NCBI GenBank assembly: GCA_958450325.1 | Contig: OY288247.1 | Coordinates: 58,593,701-58,657,700, forward strand | Reading direction: 5' to 3' | Source: Agrostemma githago | Lineage: Eukaryota > Streptophyta > Magnoliopsida > Caryophyllales > Caryophyllaceae | Length of the DNA: 64,000 nt | Part shown: positions 23,205-36,373 of the stretch, in pieces | Position numbering within the stretch: position 1 is the stretch's first letter | How the letters are laid out: every line of letters starts with the position of its first letter | Made by a program: the position numbers and the translations under genes | Notes under the pieces: generated by a model | Seen by the model: only the letters and a program-made list of their open reading frames with translations | Databases searched by the model: none | What the model was told of the DNA's origin: nothing

Positions 23205-24106
23205 TCACTCCCCCTGTGGTGAGATTAACAGAATTCCGACCCCAAATCCTCGGAAGTTGGATGCCCCATCAAAATACAAATCCCATGTTTCGGTGTCGGT
23301 ATGGAATATGTCTTCATCAGGAAAGGCCCAAGTATCGGTGTGTCCCTCTTCAGATATCGGACTATCGGCGAGGAATTCCGCCACTACTCGGCCTTTGATG
23401 GCTTTTAATGTTACAAATTTGAGGTCAAGCTCTGCGAGCATCAATGTCCATCTGAACATCCGGCCGTTAAGGATAGGCTTCTCGAACAAGTACTTGATAG
23501 GATCCATTTTGGATAACACATGTACTTCGTGGCTAGGCGTGTAGTGTCGGAGCTTTTTAGTGGCTCAAACCAGAGCTAGGCACGTCTTTTCGAGCATTGT
23601 GTACTTGCATTCGTACTCGAGGAATTTCTTACTGATGTAGTAGATAGCCCGTTCTTCCGAATCGATTGTCTGGGCCAGCATAGCCCCCATGGCCGTCTCG
23701 GTCGTTGTTAGGTATAACGAGAAAGGCAAACCGGGTTGAGGTGGCATTAATACCGGCGGAGCAGACAGAATTTCTTTGATTTTATCAAAAGCCGCTTGAC
23801 ATTTATCATCCCACAGTGTTTGTTCTCCTATCTTCAATTTCTTGAAAATAGGCTCACATACCATGGTTAATTTTGAAATAAACCGGCTGATATATTGGAC
23901 TTTTCCGAGAAACCCTCTTACTTCTTTTTCGGTCTTGGGTGGTCGCATCTCGGTGATGGCTTTGATTTAAGCTGGGTCGACCACGATGCCGCGTTGGCCA
24001 ACGATATGGCCCAGTAATTTGCCTGATGTTACCCTGAAACTGCATTTTTGAGGGTTCAACCTCATGTTGTATTTACGTACCCGAGTAAAGAACTTTCTTA
24101 GGGCCG
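23205..24106 (-). pseudogene. pol: E2 reverse transcriptase C-terminus and RNase H domains
   Basis: Minus-strand frames at 24045-23948, 23948-23565 and 23519-23205 continue the RT after the LARD insertion: LRKFFTRV, MRPPKTEKEVRGFLGKVQYISRFI, LYLTTTETAMGAMLAQ, then MFRWTLMLAELDLKFV. They then enter the second RNase H (WDLYFDGASN, GVGILLISPQ), which stops abruptly near 23205. A stop sits after CLALV (23565) and another near 23968. It is parallel to H1 14130-15050. The integrase that should follow is absent. Confidence 0.88.
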
Positions 24107-24111
24107 TGATG
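24107..24111. repeat. Target site duplication TGATG (left)
   Basis: TGATG precedes the LARD LTR start at 24112 and recurs at 34236-34240 after its end. Removing the element and one copy restores the continuity of the E2 RT frame as seen in H1 near 14133. Confidence 0.96.
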
Positions 24112-27100
24112 TGTAACACCCGCTATTTTTCCTAGCATATTTATTCTTTCCGTTGGGACTCCGTCTTAAATCTGTCACTTTTTGGCCTCATATTTCATCA
24201 TTTTACTAAGCTCTTTTTTAATGTTTGAGTTTAATGATATTTATTTATATTTTAAAGATTTTTATTCTATTAAATCCATTTATTTAGTTTTCTTCGTAAA
24301 CTAATTAATTTTCCGCGAAGAATTCTATTTCTCTTCGAATTGACGTTTTTAAGCTCGGATTTAAGTCATTCCTTTTCCTAAAAATGTTTAAATACATTTA
24401 TCTAATATTTTCAACTAGTAAATATTTTTATTTACAAAAATTTAGTCGTTAATGATTTTATTACAAAGCTTCGCGATTAATTATTTTCTTACGCGAGGTT
24501 TACTCGAATTACTTTGAAATGCTTTTAACTATTTTACGATTATACTTTTTATCAACTTATAAATAATTTGAGGCCATTTTCTCACTTTTTGGACCGACTA
24601 AGCCTCTGGTCAGGAATTTTATTACGTTTTATTAATACGTTTCATTTTATCACGTTAAACCGTAAACGTATGATTATTTTTCTTCCATTTATTTCTTGCA
24701 TTATTGTCAAACTTTTCATCCTCCCTTACTTGTTCATTTTGGCTGGCCATATGTGGTAGAGTAGCATTGTTTTCATCAAATTTTAATAGCATTCAAGCTT
24801 AGGAAAAAAAACCCATCCATTTCCTAACATTCATTCTTACAATTAAACATCAAAAAAATCCTTTCTTTCTTCGCATTTGGCCATGACTTCAGCAGCCTCT
24901 CAAGGCTAATTCTTGCTTCAAATCGAGTCATAATTGACTCGTTCTCATCGTCAAATTAATCGTTATTCCGATCCTTCCGTTAAGGTAATAAGCGATGTGG
25001 TTTTTTATCGTTATTCACCTTGATTTTCTTAGTTTTTCTCATGGTATTTTTCTGCCATGATTTTCATGTATGGTAGGATTTGTGGACGATCCCGAGGCCG
25101 ACGAGTATATTATCGTTTCCGATTTGGACTAAAGGTAACATCGATGTTACTCGGTATTTCATGATTTTAATTGTGTATTTGCATGTATAATTTTTATATT
25201 TCATTTTTGACAATCTATTTATGTCATATAATCTGGAAAATTTTTAAAAGTTGAAAATTTGCATGTTTCGATATTTTTATCGCTTTTACGAGATTAACGA
25301 TTAAATTGTCATATTAATTTGTAAAATCATAATATTCGGCCTAAACATGTAATATATGTTTATATTCTGTAAAATTTATATTTTTGATGATTTATAATAA
25401 TTTAGGATTTTTCTGATATTTTAAATATCGATTATTGAATTATTACCGTTTTCGGACAAAAACGATTAAAAGCCGATTTTTAGTTCTAGTACCTAAACAT
25501 TTTATTTTAATCTGATTTTTGACGTGGTGAAACTTTCTGGTGAAATAGAATTTTCTGAATTATTTCTTAGTTTTTCGGAATTGTTAAGTGGATGAATTAA
25601 TTAATCACTTTAAATCATCGTTTATCAGTAAAACCGTGTTTGTTGTTTAAATTCTCGATTTCTGGTCTTTGGTTTAAATCTGGAAAAAAATTATGATTCT
25701 GATGATTTCATATTAAAATGTATTTTTATGATTTTTAGTGCCTTAATAAAATGTTAGGAACGATAGGTTTATTAATGAAATCGTTAATTGTGAAAACGGG
25801 TTTAAATGACGGTTTTGTTGAAATTTGTTGAATCTGGAATTTTGGAAGAGTCTGGAAAAATTTATATTCTGGAAAATAATGATTTTAAAGTGTAATAATA
25901 ATTTTTGGATATTAATACTTAAATCGCTTTGTAATTACTATTTTTATTAATCGTTATTGTCGAGATTAGACGATTAACGAGAAAACGCTTTAAAAACCGA
26001 GTTTTAGGATTCTGGAAAATTTTCTTTTCTGGACAGAATGTCCATAAATATATTTTAACTATTTTACGTAATTTTTGTACTATTTATTAAAGTCTTTAAT
26101 AAATAAGTATTGATTTTTGGACAATTTACGATTTATCGTTAAAATGCTTCGTCTTACCGAAAAGATTTATTTTTCCAGCTATTTTGAAAATATTTAAATC
26201 TGAAACATTAAGATTTAAATCATCCCTTAACATATTCTAAATATATTCAATGGTTTAATTAAATAAAAGACGTTAAAAGATTTAATTTGACATTTGCCGT
26301 AAAATCCTATTTGTAATTGTATTGTCGTAACCAATAATAATTAGGGAATTTTAGCTTTGTAAATTTTGAAAACACCCTGATTAGTATCATTAAAACGTTT
26401 AAGACATTTTTAATCATTTTATACACTTGTACGATATTTCAATAATTTCATAAACTCAAATGTTCTTACTTTAATAATTAATATCGTTAAAGCCGAAAGT
26501 ATTGGTTTTATAAATCTATATCGTTTACTAAAAATATGGTATTTGTATGAACTAATATTTTCACTATTTTGATATAATGCTATTTTTAGTAAAGTTTTAG
26601 AAAACAGAAGTTTCCTAAAATAGAAAGTTTCCTCTTTTAGAATATAAATGTTTACTTCTTTTATCCTCATATTATTTATATTGATTATATCTTTTGAATA
26701 TCGATAATGGCTTTGTTTTGGAGTTATGGAATAAGGACAAGTGTGAGGTTAGAGTAATATATTCTAGGGTTTACGGTTTTGCCATCAACTATAAGGCTAG
26801 TGTATCAGGAATCGGTACATTGGTTGTTGAACCGGGTGACAGGTATCCCGGGAGTTGTGTACATTTTGACCTTAAGCTTAGGCCTCGCAGTAAGTCGCCG
26901 TGATAAGTTGAACTGGGTGACAGGTAATCCCAGGAGGGGTGTGCATTATCTTAAACTAGGGCCACGCATTTATAAGTCGCCGCTCTATTATGGTTGAGTA
27001 GCCTAGTTAGAGACCGAAGTTTGATTTGTTTGAACTAAGTTCTCGAAGCTAGTTTTTAGTATTCTCCTAGTGAAAGTCTAGCCATATACACTACTCCTAT

Positions 27101-27635
27101 CCATAACGCCATTTTGAATATTTTTATTATTATCGATATAATTTGGTTGCAGGTTGGCAATTGTTTTATGTTTTCTTCGGAAAACTCATTTTTATTATAT
27201 TGTTTTGATACGTGAAGTTTTTCACTGAAAGTTTATTTTTATTATAATGTGTTTTACTGTTTTCCATTTTTACTATTTTTCTATAATAGTAATTACAGTT
27301 TTAAAATCCTGTTATACGGCTGGGAGAACGTTGACGTTGCTCCCCACTGATTGTGGTTGTTATGTTTTTAACATGGCAGGTATATGTGTTTTCCTTCGGG
27401 TGGGCTAGCGAGCAGTTATGGATCCTGCTTGTTTTAATCAGATCACTGTATTATGGATTGTTAAAACCCTTTTTATGGATTTTATTTATTTATATATTTT
27501 GTAGCCATTTTTATTTTATGGCTTATGTATTGACTTACCATTTTTATTTAATCAAGACAAAGCTGCAGTGTGTTATAATCCCACTTCTACAGTGTTTCCG
27601 CCACTATATTGCGTTAGAATTTCTAGGGGATTACA
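24112..27635 (+). repeat. LARD 5' LTR, 3,524 bp
   Basis: It runs TGTAACACCC to GGGGATTACA. It is AT-rich and non-coding. Near its 3' side (26824-26985) it has two tandem copies of a conserved module, GAACYGGGTGACAGGTA followed later by AAGTCGCCG. Confidence 0.93.
26824..26985 (+). repeat. Tandem conserved module in LARD LTR
   Basis: TTGAACCGGGTGACAGGTAT (about 26828) and TTGAACTGGGTGACAGGTAA (about 26908) are each followed 50-60 bp later by TAAGTCGCCG. The same pair is present at about 33430-33590, and degenerate reverse-complement copies lie at 8050-8215 in the older LTR. Confidence 0.75.
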
Positions 27636-27637
27636 GT

Positions 27638-27649
27638 TGGTATCAGAGC
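27638..27649 (+). promoter_or_regulatory. LARD primer-binding site (tRNA-iMet)
   Basis: TGGTATCAGAGC, a perfect plant iMet PBS, lies 2 bp after the LTR end. Confidence 0.92.
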
Positions 27650-30600
27650 ATCACTGCTCCCAACGCTTACACCTGAAATTAGGGAAAATACCAGTAAATT
27701 ATTTAAACAGTAAATAAAAATATTGTTAGATATGAGTAGAAACAATTAAGGACTTATTTGTTTAGCTTTCCTGTTCCTGAAACTCAATGGTTAGCATTGA
27801 ATATTTGTTTTATATGTCCAAGAAGAAGATGATGAGTGGACAAGATGTTGACTTGATGCTGCTCCAGATCGGGACAAGACCTTCTTAGAACTCTCAACGC
27901 CTGCTGACTTGAGTGGACAACTTGGTGCTCCAAGAAAGATGCCGATGGTAATTTTTAGCTCCGGTTCAGTTTACTTAAGCTACAAGCCAGATGATCAAGA
28001 GTCGATTCCTGTTCCGTGATGTCGCAGTAGATCCAGATGGAGCGACTCAATACTTGTGTGTTCGTTCCTCTACAAGAAGATGAAGTAAGCCTTTTGGATC
28101 CCGCGTGAACTCTGGAGGCCCGAAGATTCTCCTCTGGTTCAAGAACTTAGTAATATAGTATCATCGACTCTTTTCTTCCTTCCTCTACTTCTTCTAATTC
28201 TTCTCTTTTATATTCTCTTCTTCATCCGCTTGGTGAATCTTTGTTATATTCTTCTACTCTACCATCTTTCTCTTGAGATTCTTTGGCTAGACCGATTTCT
28301 GTCTCAGTGAACCCCGTGAAAGGATATAGATGTTTTAGGTTTAGTAAACCCTTGTTACCTATGGCTTGAGGGTTGTGAGTTATACCCTGTTATCTATCTT
28401 AGTAAGCTTTTGAGGATCGATTTGGATGATAAATTGTCAATTAATGGAATTAGGTTGGTACTTTACACACTGAACTTTTGGTTATAGGTTACTTGATTAT
28501 TTGGAGGACTTAGAGTTGAATATATTTTGGGGTAGTAAGAGTATATTGTATTTGATGGATACCTAGTACCTAATTTAACCTAGAACCGAACCAAGTGTAG
28601 ATAATAATAGTATTTTGGGATTCCTACCTAATGCTTATTTGATGGATGCGTCGTGAATATTCGGGATCATAGAGTGTTGGTTAAAGTGTTAACCTGAATG
28701 TTGTGGTACCATCAAAGGTTTTCATTAATACCGTTAGAAATTTTGGTTAACATAGATTACCCTTGTTTCTTAAGGATTAGATCGTTGATCGTTGTTTAAG
28801 GTTGTAAGCTATGAGCTTTGGAGTTGAGTGATCTAAAATTGGATAAATTGTTGTTAACCTTGAAAAAGAGAAACATATTGCCATTAGAGGTTGGAGTTAT
28901 CGCATTGTTTTGAGGAATACTTAATGCGAATCATCTTAATGGATTTATAGTTCAGAACATTAGACCAACGAGATTGTGGCTTCGTTGAGTTATTAAATAC
29001 TTTGTGGTTACACCATTACGATTAGAAATTTGATGGACTTCTCAGAATCATTAATCGAATGACGTGTTTGAAGATGTGAGTGTTTGCTCCATTACCTATA
29101 GGTTTGAGCGTGTTTGAGGATTTATTGTACTTCCCCAACTTCTGTACTTGTGGTATTATAAATATGTTGGTGATCATTTTTGAGGATTTCGTGTCCGAAC
29201 ATTGTTAATTGGTGGATTTTATTTAGTCTTCCTTACTCGAGAAATTTGAGGTATACCTCGAGTTCAGACCTTATGAGCTTTAAGTTTATGAACATTAATG
29301 ATTACGAGTTTGGGTATGTTTTGATAACCGTTGGAATCTTAATTAAAGGATTAGTCTAAATCATTTGTGGTTTCTTACTTTACCAATTGAAAGATTATTT
29401 AAGTATGTAAGACTTAATTTTGGAGGTTGTAGATTGAGTAGGACCACCCTGTACTGATATTGGACTTAGCATTATTTGATGGGACTTAGGAACCCGTGTT
29501 TGTGGGAGTCGTGCTAGGAATCTCGAGATGGTTAATTTCTTCTATAATCCTTGAGAGCTCTTTTTGATTCTTAACTTCGTCTTCCTTTCTGCTTCTCTTG
29601 AATTCTGTTACGGTAACTCCTGTCAATCCTTTTGACCTTTATCGATTTTGAAAACTCTTATTTTAATTTATTGTTTATCCTTGACTCTATTTATCCGTTC
29701 ATTATTTCCCCGAACTCATGAAAAGTTTGACTAATTTAAAATTTTTGATTTTCGTTAAATTTTAACATTTTGAAGCATAATTTCAAATTTTAAAACTCCC
29801 CATTTTGTAAAAACTTTGAGCAATTTAACATTTTGGGTTATCGTGAAATTTTAACATTTTGAGTTATGATTTCTATTTATGAAACTCCCCGTTTTGTAAA
29901 AAAAAAATTGACTAAATTAAACTTTTCAGATATCGTGAAATTTAACATTTTTGAATTTAAGAACTTTATACTTCACTTTTGTTTTATCGTTGATTGATAA
30001 TTATATCTAGATCTGTTTCAAAATGCCTTAATAATTTATTTTAAATTATTTCATTTTTATTTTCAGGCAATCGGACTTTTATGAAGACTTTCATATTTCC
30101 ATATTCGATTTCTAAATGATTATTACATAAAACGTTTTAACATTGTTGAAATTATTTTATGTTCAAGTTTGGTAACATTTTTGAAAACTTTCATAATTAC
30201 TTTGATAACATTTTCGAAATTTTAATATTTTGAAATTAGTTTTCATTTTATTGTAGGTGGACTTTTGAATCTGTTATTGAAAATGTTTGACGACTGGTTC
30301 GATTTTTACTAACTACAAAATTTGATTTTTCCAAACTAAATTTGGTTTTGTCATAAAACGAAATATTATCGGATTATTTTTAATCAAATTGTTTTACTTT
30401 GTTTTGAAAGTGTTTTGGTTACTCTATTTTCTACGACTTTGTTTACAAATGTTATTTAACGTTGTTATTTTATCAAATAAATTTACTTTACCATTTCATT
30501 AATCAAAAGATTTTAAACTTCGGGTTGGTTAGCCCAATTCTTCTTGGAATAGATATTTGGCTTCGATTTCGTATCACCTTGAAGGTTGTAAAATTTTCTT

Positions 30601-30713
30601 TTAAAGCAATTTTTTATGCAAAAATTGTATCCTCACCTTTTCGGGGGGTAATCTTGTTTCCTTTCTACTTATTCTTAGTTTCGAGGACGAAACTTTCTTT
30701 TAGTGGGGATGAT
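27650..30713 (+). other. LARD internal region, non-coding
   Basis: About 3.1 kb is homologous to 20183-23117 and, in reverse complement, to 5730-7429. All frames are closed by frequent stops. The last 600 bp (30113-30713) matches 18949-19549 and 22672-23117. It ends in a G-rich segment GTGGGGATGAT before the 3' LTR, the likely polypurine tract. Confidence 0.85.
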
Positions 30714-33700
30714 TGTAACACCCGCTATTTTTCCTAGCATATTTATTCTTTCCGTTGGGACTCCGTCTTAACTCTGTCACTTTTCGGCCTCATATTTCAT
30801 CATTTTACTAAGCTCTATTTTAATGTTTGAGTTTAATGATATTTATTTATATTTTAAAGATTTTTATTCTATTAAATCCATTTATTTAGTTTTCTTCGTA
30901 AACTAATTAATTTTCCGCGAAGAATTCTATTTCTCTTCGAATTGACGTTTTTAAGCTCGGATTTAAGTCATTCCTTTTCCTAAAAATGTTTAAATACATT
31001 TATCTAATATTTTCAACTAGTAAATATTTTTATTTACAAAAATTTAGTCGTTAATGATTTTATTACAAAGCTTCGCGATTAATTATTTTCTTACGCGAGG
31101 TTTACTCGAATTACTTTGAAATGCTTTTAACTATTTTACGATTATACTTTTTATCAACTTATAAATAATTTGAGGTCATTTTCTCACTTTTTGGACCGAC
31201 TAAGCCTCTGGTCAGGAATTTTATTACGTTTTATTAATACGTTTCATTTTATCACGTTAAACCGTAAACGTATGATTATTTTTCTTCCATTTATTCCTTG
31301 CATTATTGTCAAACTTTTCATCCTCCCTTACTTGTTCATTTTGGCTGGCCATATGTGGTAGAGTAGCATTGTTTTCATCAAATTTTAGTAGCATTCAAGC
31401 TTAGGAAAAAAAACCCATCCATTTCCTAACATTCATTCTTACAATTAAACATCAAAAAAATCCTTTCATTCTTCGCATTTGGCCATGACTCCAGCAGCCT
31501 CTCAAGGCTAATTCTTGCTTCAAATCGAGTCATAATCGTCTCGTTCTCATCGTCAAATTAATCGTTATTTTGATCCTTCCGTTAAGGTAATAAGCGATGT
31601 GGTTTTCGATCGTTATTCACCTTGATTTTCTTAGTTTTTCTCATGGTATTTTTCTGCCATGATTTTCATGTATGGTAGGATTTGTGGACGATCCCGAGGC
31701 CGACGAGTATATTATCGTTTCCGATTTGGACTAAAGGTAACGTCGATGTTACTCGGTATTTCATGATTTTAATTGTGTATTTGCATGTATAATTTTTATA
31801 TTTCATTTTTGACAATATATGTATTTCATATAATCTGGAAAAATTTTAAAAGTTGAAAATTTGCATGTTTCGATATTTTTATCGCTTTTACGAGATTAAC
31901 GATTAAATTGTCATATTAATTTGTAAAATCATAATATTCGGCCTAAACATGTAATATATGTTTATATTCTGTAAAATTTATATTTTTGATGATTTATAAT
32001 AATTTAAGATTTTTCTGATATTTTAAATATCGATTATTGAATTATTACCGTTTTCGGACAAAAACGATTAAAAGCCGATTTTTAGTTCTAGTACCTAAAC
32101 ATTTTATTTTAATCTGATTTTTGACGTGGTGAAACTTTCTGGTGAAATAGAATTTTCTGAATTATTTCTTAATTTTTCGGAATTGTTAAGTGGATGAATT
32201 AATTAATCACTTTAAATCATCGTTTATTGTTAAAACCGTGTTTGTTGTTTAAATTCTCGATTTCTGGTCTTTGGTTTAAATCTGGAAAAAAATTATGATT
32301 CTGATGATTTCATATTAAAATGTATTTTTATGATTTTTAGTGCCTTAATAAAATGTTAGGAACGATAGGTTTATTAATGAAATCGTTAATTGTGAAAACG
32401 GGTTTAAATGACGGTTTTGTTGAAATTTGTTGAATCTGGAATTTTGGTAAAGTCTGGAAAAATTTATATTCTGGAAAATCATGATTTTAAAGTGTAATAA
32501 TAAATTTTGGATATTAATACTTAAATCGTTTTGTAATTACTATTTTTATTAATCGTTATTGTCGAGATTAGACGATTAACGAGAAAACGCTTTAAAAACC
32601 GAGTTTTAGGATTCTGGAAAATTTTCTTTTCTGGACAGAATGTCCATAAATATATTTTAACTATTTTACGTAATTTTTGTACTATTTATTAAAGTCTTTA
32701 ATAAATAAGTATTGATTTTTGGACAAATTACGATTTATCGTTAAAATGCTTCGTCTTACCGAAAAGATTTATTTTTCCAGCTATTTTGAAAATATTTAAA
32801 TCTGAAACATTAAGATTTAAATCATCTCTTATCATATTCTAAATATATTCAATGGTTTAATTAAATAAAAGACGTTAAAAGATTTAATTTGACATTTGCC
32901 GTAAAATCCTATTTGTAATTGTATTGTCGTAACCAATAATAATTAGGGAATTTTAGCTTTGTAAATTTTGAAAACACCCTGATTAGTATCATTAAAACGT
33001 TTAAGACATTTTTAATCATTTTATACACTTGTACGATATTTCAATAATTTCATAAACTCAAATGTTCTTACTTTAATAATTAATATCGTTAAAGCCGAAA
33101 GTATTGGTTTTATAAATCTATATCGTTTACTAAAAATATGGTATTAGTATGAACTAATATTTTCACTATTTTGATATAATGCTATTTTTAGTAAATTTTT
33201 AAAAATAGAAGTTTCCTAAAATAGAAAGTTTCCTGTTTTAAAATATAAATGTATACTTCTTTTATCCTCATATTATTTATATTGATTATATCTTTTGAAT
33301 ATCGATAATGGCTTTGTTTTGGAGTTATGGAATAAGGACAAGTGTGAGGTTAGAGGAATATATTCTAGGGTTTACGGTTTTGCCATCAACTATAAGGCTA
33401 GTGTATCAGGAATCGGTACATTGGTTGTTGAACCGGGTGACAGGTATCCCGGGAGTTGTGTACATTTTGACCTTAAGCTTAGGCCTCGCAGTAAGTCGCC
33501 GTCATAAGTTGAACTGGGTGACAGGTAATCCCAGGAGGGGTGTGCATTATCTTAAACTAGGGCCACGCATTTATAAGTCGCCGCTCTATTATGGTTGAGT
33601 AGCCTAGTTAGAGACCGAAATTTAATTTGTTTGAACTAAGTTCTCGAAGCTAGTTTTTAGTATTCTCCTAGTGAAAGTCTAGCCGTCTACACTACTCCTA

Positions 33701-34235
33701 TCCATAACGCCATTTTGAATATTTTTATTATTATCGATATAATTTGGTTGCAGGTTGGCAAATGTTTATGTTTTCTTCGGAAAACTCATTTTTATTATAT
33801 TGTTTTGATACGTGAAGTTTTTCACTGAAAGTTTATTTTTATTATAATGTGTTTTACTGTTTTCCATTTTTACTATTTTTCTATAATAGTAATTACAGTT
33901 TTAAAATCCTGTTATACGGCTGGGAGAACGTTGACGTTGCTCCCCACTGATTGTGATTGTTATGTTTTTAACATGGCAGGTATATGTGTTTTCCTTCGGG
34001 TGGGCTAGCGAGCAGTTATGGATCCTGCTTGTTTTAATCAGATCACTGTATTATGGATTGTTAAAACCCTTTTTATGGATTTTATTTATTTATATATTTT
34101 GTAGCCATTTTTATTTTATGGCTTATGTATTGTCTTACCATTTTTATTTAATCAAGACATTGCTGCAGTGTGTTATAATCCCACTTCTACAGTGTTTCCG
34201 CCACTGTATTGCGTTAGAATTTCTAGGGGATTACA
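30714..34235 (+). repeat. LARD 3' LTR, 3,522 bp
   Basis: It is near-identical to 24112-27635, with the same termini and no PBS after it; it is followed directly by the target duplication. Confidence 0.93.
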
Positions 34236-34240
34236 TGATG
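34236..34240. repeat. Target site duplication TGATG (right)
   Basis: It is the partner of 24107-24111. Confidence 0.96.
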
Positions 34241-34948
34241 TGCCCGCTTCGATTTGGATTTGACGATCATGTCGTCCACGTAGACCTCCACTTCTTTGTG
34301 CATCATATCATGTAATAAAGTAGTGGTGGTCCATTGATAAGTGGCCCCGGCGTTGATAAGCCCAAATGGCATAACGGTGTAACATTAAGTACCCCAAGGT
34401 GTAATGAAGGTGGTCTTACTCATATCCTCTTCTGCCATTTTGATTTGATTATATCCGGCATACCCGTCCATGAATGATAGAAGGGCATGATCGGCCGTGT
34501 TATCCACCAGTATGTCGATGTGTGGTAATGGAAAATCGTCTTTTGGGCTGGCCTTGTTAAGGTCTCGGAAGTCCACACATACCCGCACCTTGCCGTCCTT
34601 CTTGGGTACTGGCACGATGTTTGCGACCCAGTCTGGATATTCAGACACTTGTATAAAGCCTGCTTTGAATTGTTTGTCTACTTCCTCTTTGACTTTGAGA
34701 GACCATTCGGGCTTCATCCTTCGGTGTTTCTGTTTTACCGGCTTACACCCATCTTTGATGGGTATACGGTGTTCAGCTATTTCCCGATCTATTCCCGGCA
34801 TGTCCTTGTAGGACCATGCGAAGACGTCTTTGAACTCTTGGCGGAGGTCTGTGAATTGTTTTCTCTCCTCGGGATCTAAGGATAGGCCCAACTTAAGCAT
34901 CTGGGGCTCTAAAAGTGGTTCCCACGTTAATGGACTCGGTTTCTTCAA
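34241..34948 (-). pseudogene. pol: E2 reverse transcriptase, N-terminal and catalytic part
   Basis: The minus-strand frame 34948-34385 covers the RT fingers and palm: RKQFTDLRQEFKDVFAWSY, EYPDWVANIVPVPKKDG, VCVDFRDLNKAS, FPLPHID, FMDGYAGYNQI. A TAA (near 34384) replaces the Tyr codon after TPWGT that H1 keeps. The frame then continues to the catalytic YVDD at about 34271-34282 and is cut by the LARD. E2 keeps the YAGYNQ Tyr that H1 lost, so the two copies carry different stops. Confidence 0.9.
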
Positions 34949-36003
34949 TTACCGGATCTCGGGATTCCCTTTGTTCTAGCTTCTCGATCAGATGCGGAGG
35001 AAGAGGTACCTTTTCGTCGGGTTTCTGAATGTCATTGAATATAAAATTTTTGAAATTGAAAGAATTTTGGAAATAATACAAGTCGTAAGCAGAACGGTTT
35101 TCGTTATTATTATTAATAGTAAATTTCGGGAATAGCTCGAATAGAGCGGCCATCTGATCGTTGGTCAGTGGCGGGATAGGGAGTGCTCTCGGGACAGTCC
35201 CCGAGACTCCAGTGGCTAAGGGAAGAGGGGTTACAGATTGGACTCTAGCACCAGACCCTCTAGACTTGGACTCAGACTCCGACTCTGACTCTGACTCAGA
35301 CTCGGACTCGGACTCGTATCCGGCATGTCTCCCTCGCCGGCGGTTAGCTTGTAGGTCCGTCCTTGGCTGTCGGTCCACTTGATGGTCTTCCTCCAGGCCC
35401 TTTTTCCGGTGTCCGTACCCACTTCGGAGATCAACTTTGTTGGGTCAAACTGGTTGCTGCGGAGGATTAGGTTGACCAGATCCTCTTTTGGAGCAGGGAC
35501 GACCTTATCTTCTCTAAATAGGAGCCCTAGCATGGGCTCGGCGTTGTTTTCACCTTCCCCAGACTCAGTTTGAACAAGGGTGAATATATCATCGGGGATG
35601 AAATTGCATTCCCGAGCCATTTTGGTCCCGGGATATGTGATAGTGGGTTGATAAAGGCCCACTTGGATTGCCCCGAATACTGGAGTGACAAACTTGATTA
35701 TATTTGCCCGACCCACATTTTCCGGGCTCGTAGTGTACCCCAAACCGAATCGAGACCCTCGGTTGTTTAGACTTCGATAACCTTCCCAGCCGGGAGATAT
35801 GGCCTCGAAGTGGCCCCCGGTAGGTAACCCAAGTTTTGTAGCATCGTGTTGATGCTAGTAGTGAAGTAGGGCCTGAAGAGATATTCTTCTTCGATCATAC
35901 CCACGAAATCAAATTCTCGCGGGTCGGCCCGACCCGTAGCGTTGCAGCTTGCTACGGTAATGGGGGTCGCCTCCAGTGTGATGACACCGTCCTGAAGTGG
36001 CAT
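34893..36003 (-). pseudogene. E2 protease-RT spacer
   Basis: Minus-strand open pieces at 36003-35767, 35743-35231 and 35378-34893 encode the spacer between protease and RT, including FVGMIEEEYLFRPYFTTS, a Ser-Glu repeat linker (ESESESESES, near 35300) and YDLYYFQNSFNFKNF. The frames overlap by shifts. The Ser-Glu repeats are encoded by a GACTCCGACTCT-like microsatellite at about 35270-35320 on the plus strand. Confidence 0.75.
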
Positions 36004-36051
36004 CTTGACTTTCCTGTGGAGGGTAGAGGATACAGCCTTGACTGCATGGAT

Positions 36052-36339
36052 TCAAGGCCTTCCTAGTAGCAAGTTGAAGGACGAGGTGACGTCAATCACC
36101 TGAAACTCCAATTCTTTCTCGATTGGGCCCGTTATGATTGTCAATTTAACGGCCCCAGCGACTGGTTTTGGGCTTCCGTCGAAAGCCTGGATAGTCTGCG
36201 CCGTCGGGAGATAGTCGGCCTCGGTGATGCCGAGGGCCTTAGCGGTCCTTAGGGGAAGGACATTCACGGCAGATCCGTCGTCAATTAGGGTCATCGGGAG
36301 GTAATTCTCTCGGCAAATGACCGTGATGTAGAGGGCCAA
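36052..36339 (-). pseudogene. pro: E2 aspartic protease, catalytic motif intact
   Basis: A 95-codon minus-strand frame reads LYITVICRENYLPMTLIDDG, then SAVNVLPLRTAKALGITEADY, and ends FNLLLGRP. This gives the retropepsin pattern: hydrophobic-D-G-S active loop, then the I-x-G-R C-terminal motif. H1 has lost the D-G-S. The surrounding polyprotein is interrupted, so the enzyme is not expected to be made in a functional context. Confidence 0.82.
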
Positions 36340-36373
36340 GTTATGGGCGGCCCCAAATGGTGGTAGATCGGAC

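Larger units (their letters stand above)
24112..34235 (+). mobile_element. Complete LARD-like element, 10,124 bp, TSD TGATG
   Basis: Two 3.5-kb LTRs (24112-27635 and 30714-34235) flank a 3.08-kb internal region without a convincing reading frame. It has an iMet PBS, a purine-rich segment before the 3' LTR and a perfect target duplication. By hand count the LTRs differ at roughly 55 positions (about 1.6%), so insertion was recent. Large LTRs, no genes and a proper PBS/PPT fit large retrotransposon derivatives (LARDs), which rely on proteins from other elements. The iMet PBS and TGTAACACCC terminus suggest a chromovirus-type partner, but that is inference. Confidence 0.92.

Noticed and set aside
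26694..26997. Frames of 69-96 codons repeated at 33295-33598
   Set aside because: They recur only because the LTR is duplicated; they have no domain and are interrupted in the older LTR copy.
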